Shown one piece after another: positions 1 to 7,433 of a DNA stretch of 64,000 nucleotides; positions within the stretch are counted from its first letter, which is position 1; every line of letters starts with the position of its first letter. The stretch is from assembly GCF_003755175.1 (NCBI RefSeq), contig NZ_RKHX01000001.1, forward strand, positions 744,001 to 808,000. The letters are read 5' to 3'. The notes below the pieces were generated by a model that had not been told where the DNA came from, made no database searches, and worked only from the letters and a program-made list of their open reading frames with translations. The DNA is from Cellulomonas sp. PhB150 (GTDB taxonomy: Bacteria; Actinomycetota; Actinomycetes; Actinomycetales; Cellulomonadaceae). A program made the position numbers and the translations under genes.

Positions 1-624
1 GAAGACGGCCTCGGCCGGGGCGTCCTCGGCGTCTCGTCGTGCGGTCTCGATGCCCGACGAGGCGGCGAGCACGACGACCGCCGCGATCGCACTCCCGACC
101 AGCAGGTGGCGCTCGTGGGGCCGGACGCGCTCCGCCAGCTCGTCCCGACGCGCGGCGCCGACGAGCGCGGCGATCGTGAACCAGCCCGCGATGAGCACGA
201 GGAGCGCCACCAGGGTGCGCAGCACCGCGTCGACCACGAGCGCCCGCGCGACGTCCCGGACCGTCGCCTCGGGTGCCGAGAAGAACTGCGCGTAGTCGTT
301 GAGGTCACCCGTGAGCGCCTTGAGGGTCGTCGCCTGGTCGAGCTGGTCGAACGAGGCGGGGATCTCCTGGACGGTGATGCGGGCACCGAGCGCGAGCGGC
401 AGCGGGGAGTCGATCCGCAGCGTGCCGAGCGGGCCCAGGTCGACCGTGAGGGTCTCGTCGGTCGTGACGTCGTAGCGGGCCTCGTGCGGGCCGAAGCTGC
501 CCTCGACGGACGCCGTCGTCACGCCGAAGACGAGGCTCGCGACCACCGCCACGGCCCCCAGCAGGATCCGAGGCCACCAGCGCCGACGCGTGCGCGTCGT
601 CCCGGGGCTGGTCAGGCTGCTCAT
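1..624 (-). CDS. Partial membrane protein, possible N-terminus of a membrane-anchored metallophosphoesterase
   Basis: The ATG at 624 opens 208 codons that run off the left edge, so only the N-terminal part is present. AGGAG lies four bases before the ATG. Residues 21-40 form a hydrophobic segment (ILLGAVAVVASLVFGVTTAS), followed by an extracytoplasmic stretch containing GPHEARYDV and VDLGPLGTLRIDSPLPL, then two further membrane segments near residues 145-165 and 180-195. I recall this arrangement from the front half of actinobacterial membrane metallophosphoesterases. The catalytic metal-binding part would lie outside the window, so the function is inference; that it is a polytopic membrane protein is seen directly. 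Confidence 0.6.
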   Translation of the reverse strand, partial: MSSLTSPGTTRTRRRWWPRILLGAVAVVASLVFGVTTASVEGSFGPHEARYDVTTDETLTVDLGPLGTLRIDSPLPLALGARITVQEIPASFDQLDQATTLKALTGDLNDYAQFFSAPEATVRDVARALVVDAVLRTLVALLVLIAGWFTIAALVGAARRDELAERVRPHERHLLVGSAIAAVVVLAASSGIETARRDAEDAPAEAVF

Positions 625-860
625 ACGCTCCTACCTTAGGTCCGCGCGCTGCCCCGTCCCGAACGCGGGCCTGGCACGCGGGACGGACGAGCACTCCGGT
701 CGGGGTGCTTGCCGGCGGCGCGCTCCAGGCGCGTTGCGGGCGCGAGCGAGGCCGGTGCGGCCGGCGGCACCCTGCGACGCGAACGGTGAGCCGCCTCAGG
801 TGCACTCGGTCGTGCGAGTGCCGCCCGAGCCGTTGCCGGCCCGGGCGACAAGCCGCACGC

Positions 861-1637
861 TCAGCCCTGCGCGTCGCGCCAGGCGACCCACTTCTTGACG
901 AGCTCCAGGTCGTAGTCCGGCCCGGAGGTGCCGATCGTGAACAGGGTCGCCCCGGCCGCCACGAGCGCGTCGGCGACCTCCTCGGGTGCGCTGCCGACCC
1001 CGACGGAGCGCTCGACGAGCGTGGCCGTCTCGCGGCCGACCGCCGCCCCGTGCTCGTCGAGGATCGCGCTCTTGCGGGCGAGGGTCTCGACGTCGCCGAA
1101 GGAGTGCCATTGGTCGGCGTGCTCGGCCACGACGCGCAGCGTCTTGCGCTCGCCACCGCCGCCGATGAGGATCGGGATCTCTCGCGTCGGCAGCGGGTTC
1201 GACGCGGCCCAGCGCGCCTTGATGCGGGGCAGCGCGTCGGCGAGGTCCGCGATGCGCGAGCCGGCGGTGCCGAACTCGTAGCCGAACTGGTCGTAGTCCT
1301 TCTCGAACCAGCCGGCGCCGATGCCGAGGATCAGCCGGCCACCGCTGATGTGGTCGACCGTGCGGGCCATGTCCGCCAGGAGCTCGGGGTTCCGGTAGGA
1401 GTTGCAGGTGACGAGGGCGCCGATCTCGACGCGCTCCGTCTGCTCGGCCCAGGCGCCGAGCATGGTCCAGCACTCGTAGTGCTTGCCGTCGGGATCGCCG
1501 CTGAGCGGGAAGAAGTGGTCCCAGTTGAAGATGACGTCGACGCCGGCGTCCTCGGCGCGGCGGACCGCGTCACGGATCTGGCCGTAGTCGGCGTGCTGGG
1601 GCTGGATCTGGACACCGATGCGCACAGGAAAGGTCAC
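861..1637 (-). CDS. LLM-class F420-dependent oxidoreductase
   Basis: A 258-residue protein of the bacterial luciferase-like monooxygenase superfamily, in the F420-dependent branch common in actinobacteria. Supporting features are the N-terminal barrel strand RIGVQIQPQHADYGQ, the NWDHFFPL segment, the LLADMARTVDHISGGRL helix and the diagnostic LILGIGAGWFEKDY motif near residue 105, followed by PILIGGGGERKTL near residue 155. It probably moves a hydride between coenzyme F420 and an unknown small molecule in the cytoplasm. The start is GTG at 1637; a TAGGCT box ends six bases upstream and no ribosome site is visible, so the message is likely leaderless. Substrate cannot be read from sequence. 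Confidence 0.88.
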   Translation of the reverse strand: MTFPVRIGVQIQPQHADYGQIRDAVRRAEDAGVDVIFNWDHFFPLSGDPDGKHYECWTMLGAWAEQTERVEIGALVTCNSYRNPELLADMARTVDHISGGRLILGIGAGWFEKDYDQFGYEFGTAGSRIADLADALPRIKARWAASNPLPTREIPILIGGGGERKTLRVVAEHADQWHSFGDVETLARKSAILDEHGAAVGRETATLVERSVGVGSAPEEVADALVAAGATLFTIGTSGPDYDLELVKKWVAWRDAQG

Positions 1638-1643
1638 CCGACG

Positions 1644-1649
1644 AGCCTA
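1644..1649 (-). promoter_or_regulatory. Leaderless -10 box (TAGGCT) of the F420 oxidoreductase
   Basis: TAGGCT on the minus strand, six bases before the GTG start at 1637, fits the actinobacterial TANNNT box at leaderless spacing. No Shine-Dalgarno sequence lies between. Confidence 0.5.
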
Positions 1650-1724
1650 AGCGGCTCGCGCGGAACCCGCTGGCCCTGACCGTCGCACGGACGAGGCCGA
1701 GGCGCTCCGTGCGAGCATCGAGCC

Positions 1725-2258
1725 GTGGAACTGCTCCTGCGTCCCTGGCGCCCCGACGACGCCGCCGACCTGGCCGCTGCGGCATCGACCACCCCCGACC
1801 TCGCCGTCCAGGTCGGCGGCGCCGACCTCTTGGAGCCCGAGGCGAGCCGGCGCCACCTCGTCGCCGTCGACGCCCTACGACCCACGAACCTGGCGTTCGC
1901 GATCACCGTGGACGGCCACGCGGTCGGCAACGTGGGCCTGAGCGGCATCGAGCACACCCACGACACGGCATGGGTCTCGTACTGGCTCGCGACCAGCGCG
2001 CGCGGTCAGGGCCTGGCCGGCCGCGCCGTCGCGACCGTGGCCCGCCTGGCGTTCGCCGAGCTGGGTCTGTTCCGGCTCGAGCTCGGCCACCGCGTCAACA
2101 ACCCCGCCTCGTGCCGGGTCGCCCTCGCGGCCGGCTTCCCTGCCGAAGGGCTCGAGCGCGCCAAGCTCCGCTACGGCCGCGATCGCTTCGACGTCGAGAC
2201 CCACGCGAGGCTCGCCACCGACCCCGACGTGACCTTGACGATGCCCGCCGCCTGGTGA
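1725..2258 (+). CDS. GNAT family N-acetyltransferase
   Basis: A 177-residue protein spanning one RimJ/RimL-type GNAT domain. It opens with ELLLRPWRPDDAADLA, the typical first strand and helix, continues with FAITVDGHAVGNVGLSGI and YWLATSARGQGLAGRAVATV, where RGQGLAG matches the acetyl-CoA pyrophosphate loop (Q/R-x-x-G-x-G/A), and ends with RLELGHRVNNPASCRVALAAGF, the conserved Asn-x-x-Ser strand-helix. It should transfer an acetyl group from acetyl-CoA to an amine, possibly a protein N-terminus or a small molecule. The start is GTG at 1725 with no clear ribosome site. It converges on the HNH gene across a tandem-repeat spacer. Confidence 0.85.
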   Translation: MELLLRPWRPDDAADLAAAASTTPDLAVQVGGADLLEPEASRRHLVAVDALRPTNLAFAITVDGHAVGNVGLSGIEHTHDTAWVSYWLATSARGQGLAGRAVATVARLAFAELGLFRLELGHRVNNPASCRVALAAGFPAEGLERAKLRYGRDRFDVETHARLATDPDVTLTMPAAW

Positions 2259-2307
2259 GGTGTCGGGTGCCCCCGGCACCCTGGCCACACATCCACGCCG
2301 GGCACGC

Positions 2308-2415
2308 AGGCACCCAGTCATCCGAGGCACCCAGGCACCCCAGGCACCCAGGCACCCAGGCACCCCAGGCACCCCAGGCACCCAGGCACCCAGGCACCCA
2401 GGCACCCAGTCATCC
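2308..2415. repeat. Short tandem repeat array, unit about 8 bp (aggcaccc)
   Basis: About a dozen copies of an 8-9 base unit (aggcaccc / aggcacccc) fill the space between two convergent genes. The longer piece ggcacccagtcatcc appears at both ends of the array (from 2309 and from 2401), as if the block expanded inside it. The strand composition is extreme, with almost no T inside the array. It carries no credible reading frame. It may act as a transcription barrier or a slippage site. Confidence 0.85.
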
Positions 2416-2424
2416 CGGGGACCG

Positions 2425-3810
2425 CTAGAACGGCGGTGGCCCGATGTCCTCAGGGACGTCCGGCACCGGCGGAGGCCGATGCCCCCGAGCCGACGGCAGC
2501 ACGATCACTGAGTCCGGCGCTCGGGAGTACGTGATCCCGAGCGCGCTCGTCCACGTCATCACGCCACTGACGGGATCCCGGCGCGGCGTCCACGCCCCGT
2601 CGGTCTTCGCCTGGTGGTGGTGCTTGCACAGGCAGTCGAGGTTCGAGGCCGTCGTCTGCTCCTCGGCCGGCCGGCTCGGGTCGAACGGCACCCGGTGGTC
2701 GAGCTCGCACCGCATCGCGGGCCGACGGCACCCGGGGAACCGACAGGTCCGGTCCCGCGAGGTCACCAGGCCGGTGAGGTCGACCCCCGGCCGGTACCGG
2801 ACCGGTGACCGCTCCAGGATCGCCCCGGTCACCGCGTCGTGCAGCAGCCGCGACCAGGTCGCGTCCTGCGCGAGCTTGCGTGCTACCGGCGCCGGGATCG
2901 GCCCGTAGCCGGCCAGGTAGCCGGGGTTCTCGTCGAGACCCATCAGCGTCCCCGCCCCGACCGTGACCTCGACCGACGTCCGGCGGCCCTTGCGCTGCGG
3001 CAACGGCCGCCCGGACGGCAGTTCGCCGCGATCGAGCACGTCCCCGAACAGGTCCACGAGTGCGTCGGCACGCAGCTGGTCGGCCGTGCGTGTCTCGCCG
3101 GGTACCCGACTGTCGGCGAGGGCATCGAGCACGGTCTTCACCGTGATGCCGTCCGCCGCAGCGAGGTACGCGCTCACCCAGACCATCGAGTCGGGCATCC
3201 ACTGCACCTCGACGCGTCGCTCCTCGTGCGCAGCGACCTCACGCTTCGCGGCGGTCTCCGGGTCCGCGAGGACGACCGCCTGGCGCACGTGCCGCTTCAG
3301 CTGCGGCGCGGTCAGGCTCCCGCCGCGCTCGGCGGCGTCGCGCACGACGGCATCCCGTGCCGGACCGTCCGCGAGCGTCGCCACCTCGGCGAGGATCGCG
3401 TCGACCTTGCGGACGTCGAGCATCCCGTTGAGCAGGCCGTCGTTCAGGGCGGGCTCGCGGCCGAGCGCCTCCGCACGCAGCACCATCGCCTGGGCAGCCT
3501 GCCGCGTGCACGCGAGGGCGCTGGCGATCTCGTCGTCCGCGTACGACGCCGCCAGGCCTCCCCGCGCCGCGATCTCGCGCGCGGCCTCCGCCTGGCGCGC
3601 CGCCCCGATGGCCTGGACCTGGTCCCACGCGGCGATCACGGCGATGAGGTCTGGTCCGGCGAGGTCCGCGACCGGCGTCGACTCGACGAGCTCGAGGATG
3701 TCACGCGGATCCACGGCCGCGACGGGGAACCGCGGATAGCGGAGCCCGCCGACGGCGGGCTCGAGCACCGCCTCCGCATACGCCACCACCACCGCCACCA
3801 CCCCGTTCAA
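2425..3810 (-). CDS. DUF222 / HNH endonuclease domain protein (13E12-like)
   Basis: A 461-residue protein with an N-terminal helical DUF222 domain (roughly residues 30-330) and a C-terminal HNH nuclease motif: CRFPGCRRPAMRCELDHRVP, then NLDCLCKHHHQAKT. The CxxxC pair, the DH of ELDH and the HHH cluster are the metal-binding residues expected of an active HNH nuclease. This family is multicopy in actinobacteria and includes the mycobacterial 13E12 repeat proteins, several of which belong to the SOS response. The start is TTG at 3810. A LexA-like box lies just upstream, so DNA-damage control is plausible. The biological role of the family is not established. Confidence 0.88.
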   Translation of the reverse strand: MNGVVAVVVAYAEAVLEPAVGGLRYPRFPVAAVDPRDILELVESTPVADLAGPDLIAVIAAWDQVQAIGAARQAEAAREIAARGGLAASYADDEIASALACTRQAAQAMVLRAEALGREPALNDGLLNGMLDVRKVDAILAEVATLADGPARDAVVRDAAERGGSLTAPQLKRHVRQAVVLADPETAAKREVAAHEERRVEVQWMPDSMVWVSAYLAAADGITVKTVLDALADSRVPGETRTADQLRADALVDLFGDVLDRGELPSGRPLPQRKGRRTSVEVTVGAGTLMGLDENPGYLAGYGPIPAPVARKLAQDATWSRLLHDAVTGAILERSPVRYRPGVDLTGLVTSRDRTCRFPGCRRPAMRCELDHRVPFDPSRPAEEQTTASNLDCLCKHHHQAKTDGAWTPRRDPVSGVMTWTSALGITYSRAPDSVIVLPSARGHRPPPVPDVPEDIGPPPF

Positions 3811-3821
3811 CTTGTCCGCTA

Positions 3822-3837
3822 TCGAACAAATGTACTA
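3822..3837 (-). promoter_or_regulatory. LexA/SOS-box-like operator upstream of the HNH gene
   Basis: TCGAACAAATGTACTA matches the actinobacterial LexA pattern TCGAAC-N4-GTTCGA with a perfect left half (6 of 6) and 4 of 6 on the right. It sits 12-27 bases before the TTG start and overlaps a minus-strand TACATT box that could serve as -10. Confidence 0.5.
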
Positions 3838-3873
3838 TCGGGGCCCGACACGACGTGCGGTTCGTCCACAGGA

Positions 3874-5718
3874 CTACTGGTACGTCACGAGGTCCGGCTT
3901 CGGCGTGATCTTGTACGTCTTCTTCGGCGACAGCATCGGGTGGTCCTCGTCGTAGAAGTTCTTCCACCCCCAGTGCACGTCGGGCGCCCCGGCGCGCAGC
4001 GCCTTCCACGTCCCCCGCTTCGCCGGCTGCGAGCCCTGCCCGTCCACGTGGATGAGCACCGCCAGCTCGTCGTGCGACACGTCGAGCTTCGAGCGGTCCT
4101 TGATCATCGACAGCGAGAACTGGTGCAGCACGAACATCTTCTGCGGCAGGTGCCGCTCGGCCGTGAACTCGGCGAGCCAGTCGCCGACGCGGTTGACCTC
4201 CGCGACCTTCACGGACCCGATCTGGCGCAGGTGCTTCTGGTTCTTCTTCAGGCGCCACTCGGGGTCGAGCGCGAGCCCGACGTTCGGCATCGCCAGCAGG
4301 TCCTCGTACCGCTTGGCCTGCGTGAGGAAGTCGGTACGCCCCGGCTGGAGGTCGAGCACGACGGCGAGGCCCTTGCGGTGCGCGGCCTCGACGAGCGGGC
4401 GCAGCTCGGCGACCGACCGCTCGCGCGAGTAGTCCTTGTCGTCGCCGGCCGAAGCCGACGCGATCGTCGCGATGATCTCCACCATCGGGACCACCGTGTC
4501 CTTCGTCAGCGCGCGGTACGGCTTGGCGGTCCTGGTCGCCCGCGCGACCGTCTTGGCCACGGACTGCTCGCCCAGCACGCCCAGCGCCTTGCTCCCCGGG
4601 GTCCCGTAGAGCGCGACGTACCGCTTGCCGCGCACGCCGTCGCCCTCGGGGAACACGAGCTGCCCGCCGCCCGGGACGAGCACGCCCGTCCGGGCGGTGG
4701 CGACGCGGGCGGCCAGGGTCGAGGGCGAGCCGAAGCCCGTGCCCAGCGCGATGACCGAGTCCGGCGTCGCGGTCGCGACGGCCTTGACCGTCGCGGAGGT
4801 CGCGCGCGGGTCGCCGCCAGGGATCGTCACGACCGGCACGCCGGCGGCTCGCAGCGTGGCCAGCGCGGCCACAGGCGTCGGACCGGCGCCGACGAGCGCC
4901 ACGAGGCCGGCCGGCGCCGTCGGGAGCACGGTGGGCGCGGGTGTCGTGGTCGGGCCAGGTGCGGCCGACGAGGCAGCCGCGCCAGACGAGGCAGCGGAGT
5001 CGCCCGACGACGGGCCCGACATCCCGGCCGTCGGCGAACCCGTCGGCGTCGCACTCGGCGTCGACGTCGGCCTCGGTGCGTGAGCCGTCGGCCCGACGAG
5101 CACGACCGGCCGCTCCCCGTCGAGCGCCACCACCGCGGAGGCAGCGGCACCGTCACCCTTCTTCACCCGCCGCGCGTCCCCGAACGTCACCCCGGTCACG
5201 GCCTCGAGATCCGCGGCGGACGCCCCGGGCGCGACGGCCTCGAGCGAGACCCCGCCCACGTCGGGCACGTCTCCCACGGCCACCACGCGCGTGGCTCCGA
5301 GCCGACGGACCTCGGCGGCGAGGGCGGCGTCGGAGACCCCGTCGCCGACCAGCAGCACCGGCGCACCGACGGCGACCGCGATCGACGCCGCGGTCAGCTG
5401 CCCGTCCGGGTCGCCCGCGTCGGCCACGACCACCGCGGGCGCTGACACGAACACCGCGCGTGAGGCCTCGAGCGCCGCGACCGCGGGTCCGGCGTCGACG
5501 ACGGTCGCCGCAGCAGCAGGCGCCGCGACCTCGGAACCAGCAGGAGGCGGGTCGGCAGGAGCCGAGGCGACGGGCGACGGGGTCGCCGGAGCAGAGGAGG
5601 GCGCCGACGACGAGGGCGACGCACTCGGCGTCGTCCCCTCCGTGCATGCCACGAGCAGCCCCAGCACCACGACCCCAGCGGCCGCACCCCGCACCAGGCG
5701 CGATCGGTCGAACGACAC
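3874..5718 (-). CDS. Secreted lipoprotein of unknown function with cell-wall-binding-repeat-like region
   Basis: A 614-residue exported lipoprotein. The frame extends to 5763, but the GTG at 5718 is chosen because GGAGGGGG lies five bases before it and it puts a signal sequence at the N-terminus: GVVVLGLLVAC, with the lipobox Cys near residue 25. A Ser/Pro/Ala linker follows. Residues about 75-200 (AVFVSAPAVVVADAGDPDG, VGAPVLLVGDGVSD, RLGATRVVAVGDV) and again 260-360 resemble the Rossmann-like units of cell-wall-binding repeat proteins. The C-terminal part (GLAVVLDLQPG, VGLALDPEWRL) looks like a barrel-type domain, possibly a glycoside-hydrolase fold. No catalytic residues can be assigned. 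It probably acts at the outer face of the membrane. Confidence 0.75.
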   Translation of the reverse strand: MSFDRSRLVRGAAAGVVVLGLLVACTEGTTPSASPSSSAPSSAPATPSPVASAPADPPPAGSEVAAPAAAATVVDAGPAVAALEASRAVFVSAPAVVVADAGDPDGQLTAASIAVAVGAPVLLVGDGVSDAALAAEVRRLGATRVVAVGDVPDVGGVSLEAVAPGASAADLEAVTGVTFGDARRVKKGDGAAASAVVALDGERPVVLVGPTAHAPRPTSTPSATPTGSPTAGMSGPSSGDSAASSGAAASSAAPGPTTTPAPTVLPTAPAGLVALVGAGPTPVAALATLRAAGVPVVTIPGGDPRATSATVKAVATATPDSVIALGTGFGSPSTLAARVATARTGVLVPGGGQLVFPEGDGVRGKRYVALYGTPGSKALGVLGEQSVAKTVARATRTAKPYRALTKDTVVPMVEIIATIASASAGDDKDYSRERSVAELRPLVEAAHRKGLAVVLDLQPGRTDFLTQAKRYEDLLAMPNVGLALDPEWRLKKNQKHLRQIGSVKVAEVNRVGDWLAEFTAERHLPQKMFVLHQFSLSMIKDRSKLDVSHDELAVLIHVDGQGSQPAKRGTWKALRAGAPDVHWGWKNFYDEDHPMLSPKKTYKITPKPDLVTYQ

Positions 5719-5787
5719 GCAGTCCCCCTCCGTCGAGTCGGCCGCCCACTGTATGTGGGTCACGTGGCCGATCCGAAAACGGGGAGG

Positions 5788-6726
5788 TCAGACCTCCGCG
5801 GAGACCCGGATCAGGTTGCGCCACGGGTCGGCGAACGTCAGCGACGCCCCGTCGTCGGCCACCGCGACCCCGGCCGCGGCGACCCGCGCACCGAGCGCGC
5901 CCAGGTCGTCGGCGGTCGGCACGGCGATCCGCACCTCGCCCAGCCCGAGCGCCGAGGCCCGCGGTCCCGCTCCGGCCGAGCTCCACGTGTTCATGGCCAG
6001 GTGGTGGTGGTACCCACCGGCGGAGACGAACAGCGCACCGTGCCACTGCGCGGTCACGTCGAAGCCGAGCGCGTCGACGTAGAAGGCCCGCGCGGACGGC
6101 ACGTCGCCCACCGACAGGTGCACGTGCCCGACGACCGCCTCCCCGGTCCCGGGCGAAGCCAGGAGCGCGTCCGTCAGGTGCTCGCCCAGGAACGCGTTCG
6201 GGTCGAGCCGCAGCGAGTCCATCACCACGGTCCCGTCCTCGCCGTGGTTCCACAGCGAGCGGCTCCGGTCCCAGTACAGCTCGACGCCGTTGCCCTCGGG
6301 ATCCGTGAAGTAGAAGGCCAGCGAGACGAGGTGGTCGGCCGATCCGGTGAACGAGCCCGGCTCGCGCTGCGCGAGCGACGCCAGCGTCGCGGCCAGCCCG
6401 GCCTCGTCGTCGAACAGGATCGCCGTGTGGAAGAGCCCGGCCGACCCGCGCGCGGCGGGCGGCAGGTCGGGCGTGTGCTTCAGCACGACGAGCGGCGTCG
6501 TCCCTCGTCCGAGCACCACGGTCGCCGGCCCGGTCGCGAACCGGTCCGCCGGCTGCTCGACGACCGACAGCGCCAACCCGTCCCGGTAGAACCGCAGCTG
6601 CCGGTCGAGGTCGCCCACCAGCAGCGTGACGGCGTCCATGGCCGTGCCGGCCGCGATGCTGTCGTGCGGGTGCGGGCTCGCGAGCTGCTGGGCGGCGCCC
6701 TGTCCGGGGGTGGGTGCGGTCGACAC
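5788..6726 (-). CDS. VOC family protein, two-domain ring-cleavage dioxygenase / glyoxalase type
   Basis: A 312-residue protein with two vicinal-oxygen-chelate domains. The first (about residues 30-150) has VTLLVGDLDRQLRFYRDGLAL and YFTDPEGNGVELYWDR; the second (about 170-312) has VGHVHLSVGDVPSARAFYVD, then HHHLAMNTWSS and FADPWRNLIRV. The H of VHLSV, the HHHLA cluster and the E of VELYW are candidate metal ligands, as in catechol-2,3-dioxygenase relatives. The GTG start at 6726 follows AAGGAG. A perfect palindrome 37-52 bases upstream resembles a MarR-family operator, which suggests induction by an aromatic or quinone compound. The substrate is unknown. Confidence 0.82.
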   Translation of the reverse strand: MSTAPTPGQGAAQQLASPHPHDSIAAGTAMDAVTLLVGDLDRQLRFYRDGLALSVVEQPADRFATGPATVVLGRGTTPLVVLKHTPDLPPAARGSAGLFHTAILFDDEAGLAATLASLAQREPGSFTGSADHLVSLAFYFTDPEGNGVELYWDRSRSLWNHGEDGTVVMDSLRLDPNAFLGEHLTDALLASPGTGEAVVGHVHLSVGDVPSARAFYVDALGFDVTAQWHGALFVSAGGYHHHLAMNTWSSAGAGPRASALGLGEVRIAVPTADDLGALGARVAAAGVAVADDGASLTFADPWRNLIRVSAEV

Positions 6727-6762
6727 GGTCGTGCTCCTTCGTCGGGGGTCTACCCGAACAAT

Positions 6763-6778
6763 AGTTGAAGCATCAACT
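6763..6778. promoter_or_regulatory. MarR-type palindromic operator before the VOC gene
   Basis: AGTTGAAGCATCAACT has perfect 6-bp arms (AGTTGA/TCAACT) around a 4-base centre. It lies upstream of the VOC start and overlaps the last codons of the CYTH gene. The TTGA/TCAA arms are typical of MarR-family sites near dioxygenase genes; no MarR gene is adjacent. Confidence 0.5.
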
Positions 6779-7417
6779 TTGTTCCCGGGGCTGCTCCAGC
6801 TCGTTCGTCCCGAGCCCCCGCAGGAAGCGCGGCCCCCGCGCGGCGAGCTCCGCCTCGAAGTCGGCCGCCCACGGCCCGTACGGCGTCCTCGACAGCGCGT
6901 CGTTGGAGAACCGCGGGTCGTCGGTCACCTCGGTCACGCAGAACGCCGGGATCGCCAGGTCGGTGACCGGTCCCCCGCGCTCGACCTCCGCGACGACGAG
7001 CGGCGCGTTGGCCCCGCCGAACGTGTCGATGACCCAGCCGTCCGACCCGAGCCACGACGAGTGCCGCGTCTTGACGATCCGCGACCCGCCGCGCCGGATC
7101 ATCTCCAGCCCCACGGCCACGTCCACCTCGCGCTCGGCCTCGTACCGCGTGCCGGCGTTCATCGGCCCCTTGAGCGTGATCGCGCAGAAGTCGAACCGGT
7201 CCTCGAACGTGTCCAGCACCACGAGCGGCTCGAGCGTGGGGTCCAGCACGGCCGTCCCGCCGGAGGTCTGCGCGCGCAGCCGGATCGCGAAGCCCGCGTC
7301 GGCCAGGTAGTAGCTCTGCACGATCAGGGTGGGCGCGCCGTCCAGCACGTCCGTCGGCAGGTCACGGACCCAGAAGCGCCGCTCGAACTCGAAGTCGCCG
7401 TACCCGGTGTCGCTCAC
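6773..7417 (-). CDS. CYTH domain protein
   Basis: A 214-residue protein of the CYTH / triphosphate tunnel metalloenzyme family. The N-terminal FEFERRFWV corresponds to the ExExK metal and phosphate signature, with Arg in the Lys position. CAITLKGPMNAGTRYEAERE and the late strand WVIDTFGG...LVVAEVE supply the other charged tunnel residues. Members hydrolyse or cyclise triphosphate compounds or inorganic polyphosphate in the cytoplasm. The GTG start at 7417 is preceded at six bases by TACGCT, so translation is probably leaderless. The substrate is not predictable from the sequence. Confidence 0.82.
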   Translation of the reverse strand: MSDTGYGDFEFERRFWVRDLPTDVLDGAPTLIVQSYYLADAGFAIRLRAQTSGGTAVLDPTLEPLVVLDTFEDRFDFCAITLKGPMNAGTRYEAEREVDVAVGLEMIRRGGSRIVKTRHSSWLGSDGWVIDTFGGANAPLVVAEVERGGPVTDLAIPAFCVTEVTDDPRFSNDALSRTPYGPWAADFEAELAARGPRFLRGLGTNELEQPREQS

Positions 7418-7423
7418 ACGCCG

Positions 7424-7429
7424 AGCGTA
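7424..7429 (-). promoter_or_regulatory. Leaderless -10 box (TACGCT) of the CYTH gene
   Basis: TACGCT on the minus strand ends six bases before the GTG at 7417, with no ribosome site between. Confidence 0.5.
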
Positions 7430-7433
7430 GGCG

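Noticed and set aside
2308..2415. CRISPR array
   Set aside because: The units are 8-9 bp with no unique spacers and no cas genes nearby; it is a simple tandem repeat.
5153..6253. Long arginine-rich frames on both strands across 4.9-6.3 kb
   Set aside because: They overlap the lipoprotein and VOC genes, are made of Arg/Gly/Pro codons produced by GC-rich sequence in the wrong frame, and show no domain.
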